Shown piece by piece: positions 4,970-5,260 of a stretch of DNA of 5,260 nucleotides (within the stretch, counting starts at the first letter, position 1; every line of letters begins with the position of its first letter). This stretch comes from an uncultured Eubacteriales bacterium. Its GTDB lineage: Bacteria; Bacillota; Clostridia; Oscillospirales; Acutalibacteraceae. The notes below the pieces were generated by a model that was not told the origin of the DNA, searched no databases, and saw only the letters and a program-made list of their open reading frames with translations. The translations under genes and the position numbers were made by a program. The DNA is taken from NCBI GenBank assembly GCA_948815685.1, contig CAQJOC010000079.1, forward strand, positions 1 to 5,260. The letters are read 5' to 3'.

Positions 4970-5260
4970 TAAGGCAACACCGCACAGTTGTAAACGAAGA
5001 TAAAAAGTGATAAAATATTGGTAGACAATTAAAATTAACACAGATATACGATGAATTAATGGAAATCCGGACAAGCAAAAAAATATTTTTGGAAAAAATA
5101 TAAAAGATAATATTATGGGACGAGTGGCTAAGAATAATCAAGCCGTGCTATATTATAAAGGAGAGCGTGGAAATAAGCCTTTTGAGCTCGAATTAATACT
5201 GCGTATCTATATTTTACAAAACCTCTATGACTTATCCGACATGAAAGTAATGATGGAAGT
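4970..5260 (+). mobile_element. IS5-family insertion sequence, left end (partial)
   Basis: The element begins with the terminal repeat TAAGGCAACACCGCACAGT (4970-4988), which is also found inverted at the left edge of the window. It carries a transposase reading inward on the + strand. The exact outer base is uncertain by two or three positions, because TAA/TTA next to both tips could be target site or element. The right end and most of the transposase lie beyond the window. Assignment to IS5 rests on the transposase N-terminus. Confidence 0.85.
5017..5260 (+). pseudogene. IS5-family DDE transposase, broken 5' part
   Basis: Three pieces read as one IS5 N-terminus. From ATT at 5017 the frame gives a stretch ending RTSKKIFLEKI and stops at TAA (5101-5103). 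The same frame then continues with KIILWDEWLRIIKPCY (5104-5151), which contains the W-x2-W...KP pattern seen before the InsH-type N-terminal domain. From 5154 another frame continues with YKGERGNKPFELEL and LRIYILQNLYDLSD, the most conserved part of that domain. The gene therefore carries an in-frame stop, a frameshift at about 5149-5154 (two extra bases, or one missing), and no ATG where the start is expected (ATT-GGT-AGA, perhaps from ATG). The ATG at 5115 opens the last frame but yields an out-of-family N-terminus. The catalytic DDE residues lie beyond the edge. The copy is probably inactive, and mobilisable only in trans. Confidence 0.8.

Noticed and set aside
4950..5141. Minus-strand ORF of 63 residues across the IS left end
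   Set aside because: It crosses the terminal repeat and the transposase start region on the opposite strand, with no ribosome binding site or recognisable motif.
5115..5260. Intact transposase ORF starting at ATG 5115
   Set aside because: The first residues from this ATG do not fit the IS5 family, while another frame over the same bases does. It is better explained as a frameshifted pseudogene.

Overview
The window is strongly AT-rich DNA. It most likely comes from a low-GC Clostridia-like Firmicute. The reasons are AGGAGG-type ribosome binding sites ahead of every gene, a ClpE-style zinc-finger Clp ATPase, tRNA genes that encode their CCA ends, and sigma-A-type promoters. The species cannot be named from this sequence. 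Insertion sequences on both sides, one with a visibly decayed transposase, together with long gene-free AT-rich spacers, would fit a genome undergoing IS spread and decay, such as a host-restricted lineage. That is inference only.

Layout, left to right. Positions 1-34 are the end of an insertion sequence whose body lies off the left edge. Positions 35-540 carry no gene but hold two short perfect palindromes, the first copy of a diverged ~120-bp repeat, and at its right end a promoter with an extended -10. Positions 572-4250 hold three genes on the + strand, closely spaced and probably co-transcribed: a CvpA-family membrane protein, a PgsA-type CDP-alcohol phosphatidyltransferase, and a ClpE-like AAA+ unfoldase. 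A second promoter with a perfect TTGACA box drives a four-gene tRNA cluster at 4326-4699: Gly(TCC), Arg(TCT), His(GTG), Gln(TTG). Positions 4700-4969 carry no gene and contain the second copy of the diverged repeat, whose hairpin plus T-run could end the tRNA transcript. From about 4970 to the right edge lies the start of an IS5-family element, with a terminal repeat and the broken 5' part of its transposase.

The genes are housekeeping functions: envelope biology (CvpA), anionic phospholipid synthesis (PgsA), protein quality control (ClpE with ClpP) and translation (tRNAs). No defence system, CRISPR array, toxin-antitoxin pair or secondary-metabolite genes are visible. The points most worth a second look lie in the flanks. 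Two IS ends face each other across the gene block. A diverged direct repeat brackets the same block just inside them. The right-hand transposase reads as a coherent IS5 N-terminus only if a stop codon and a frameshift are repaired, so the ATG that appears to open it is misleading.
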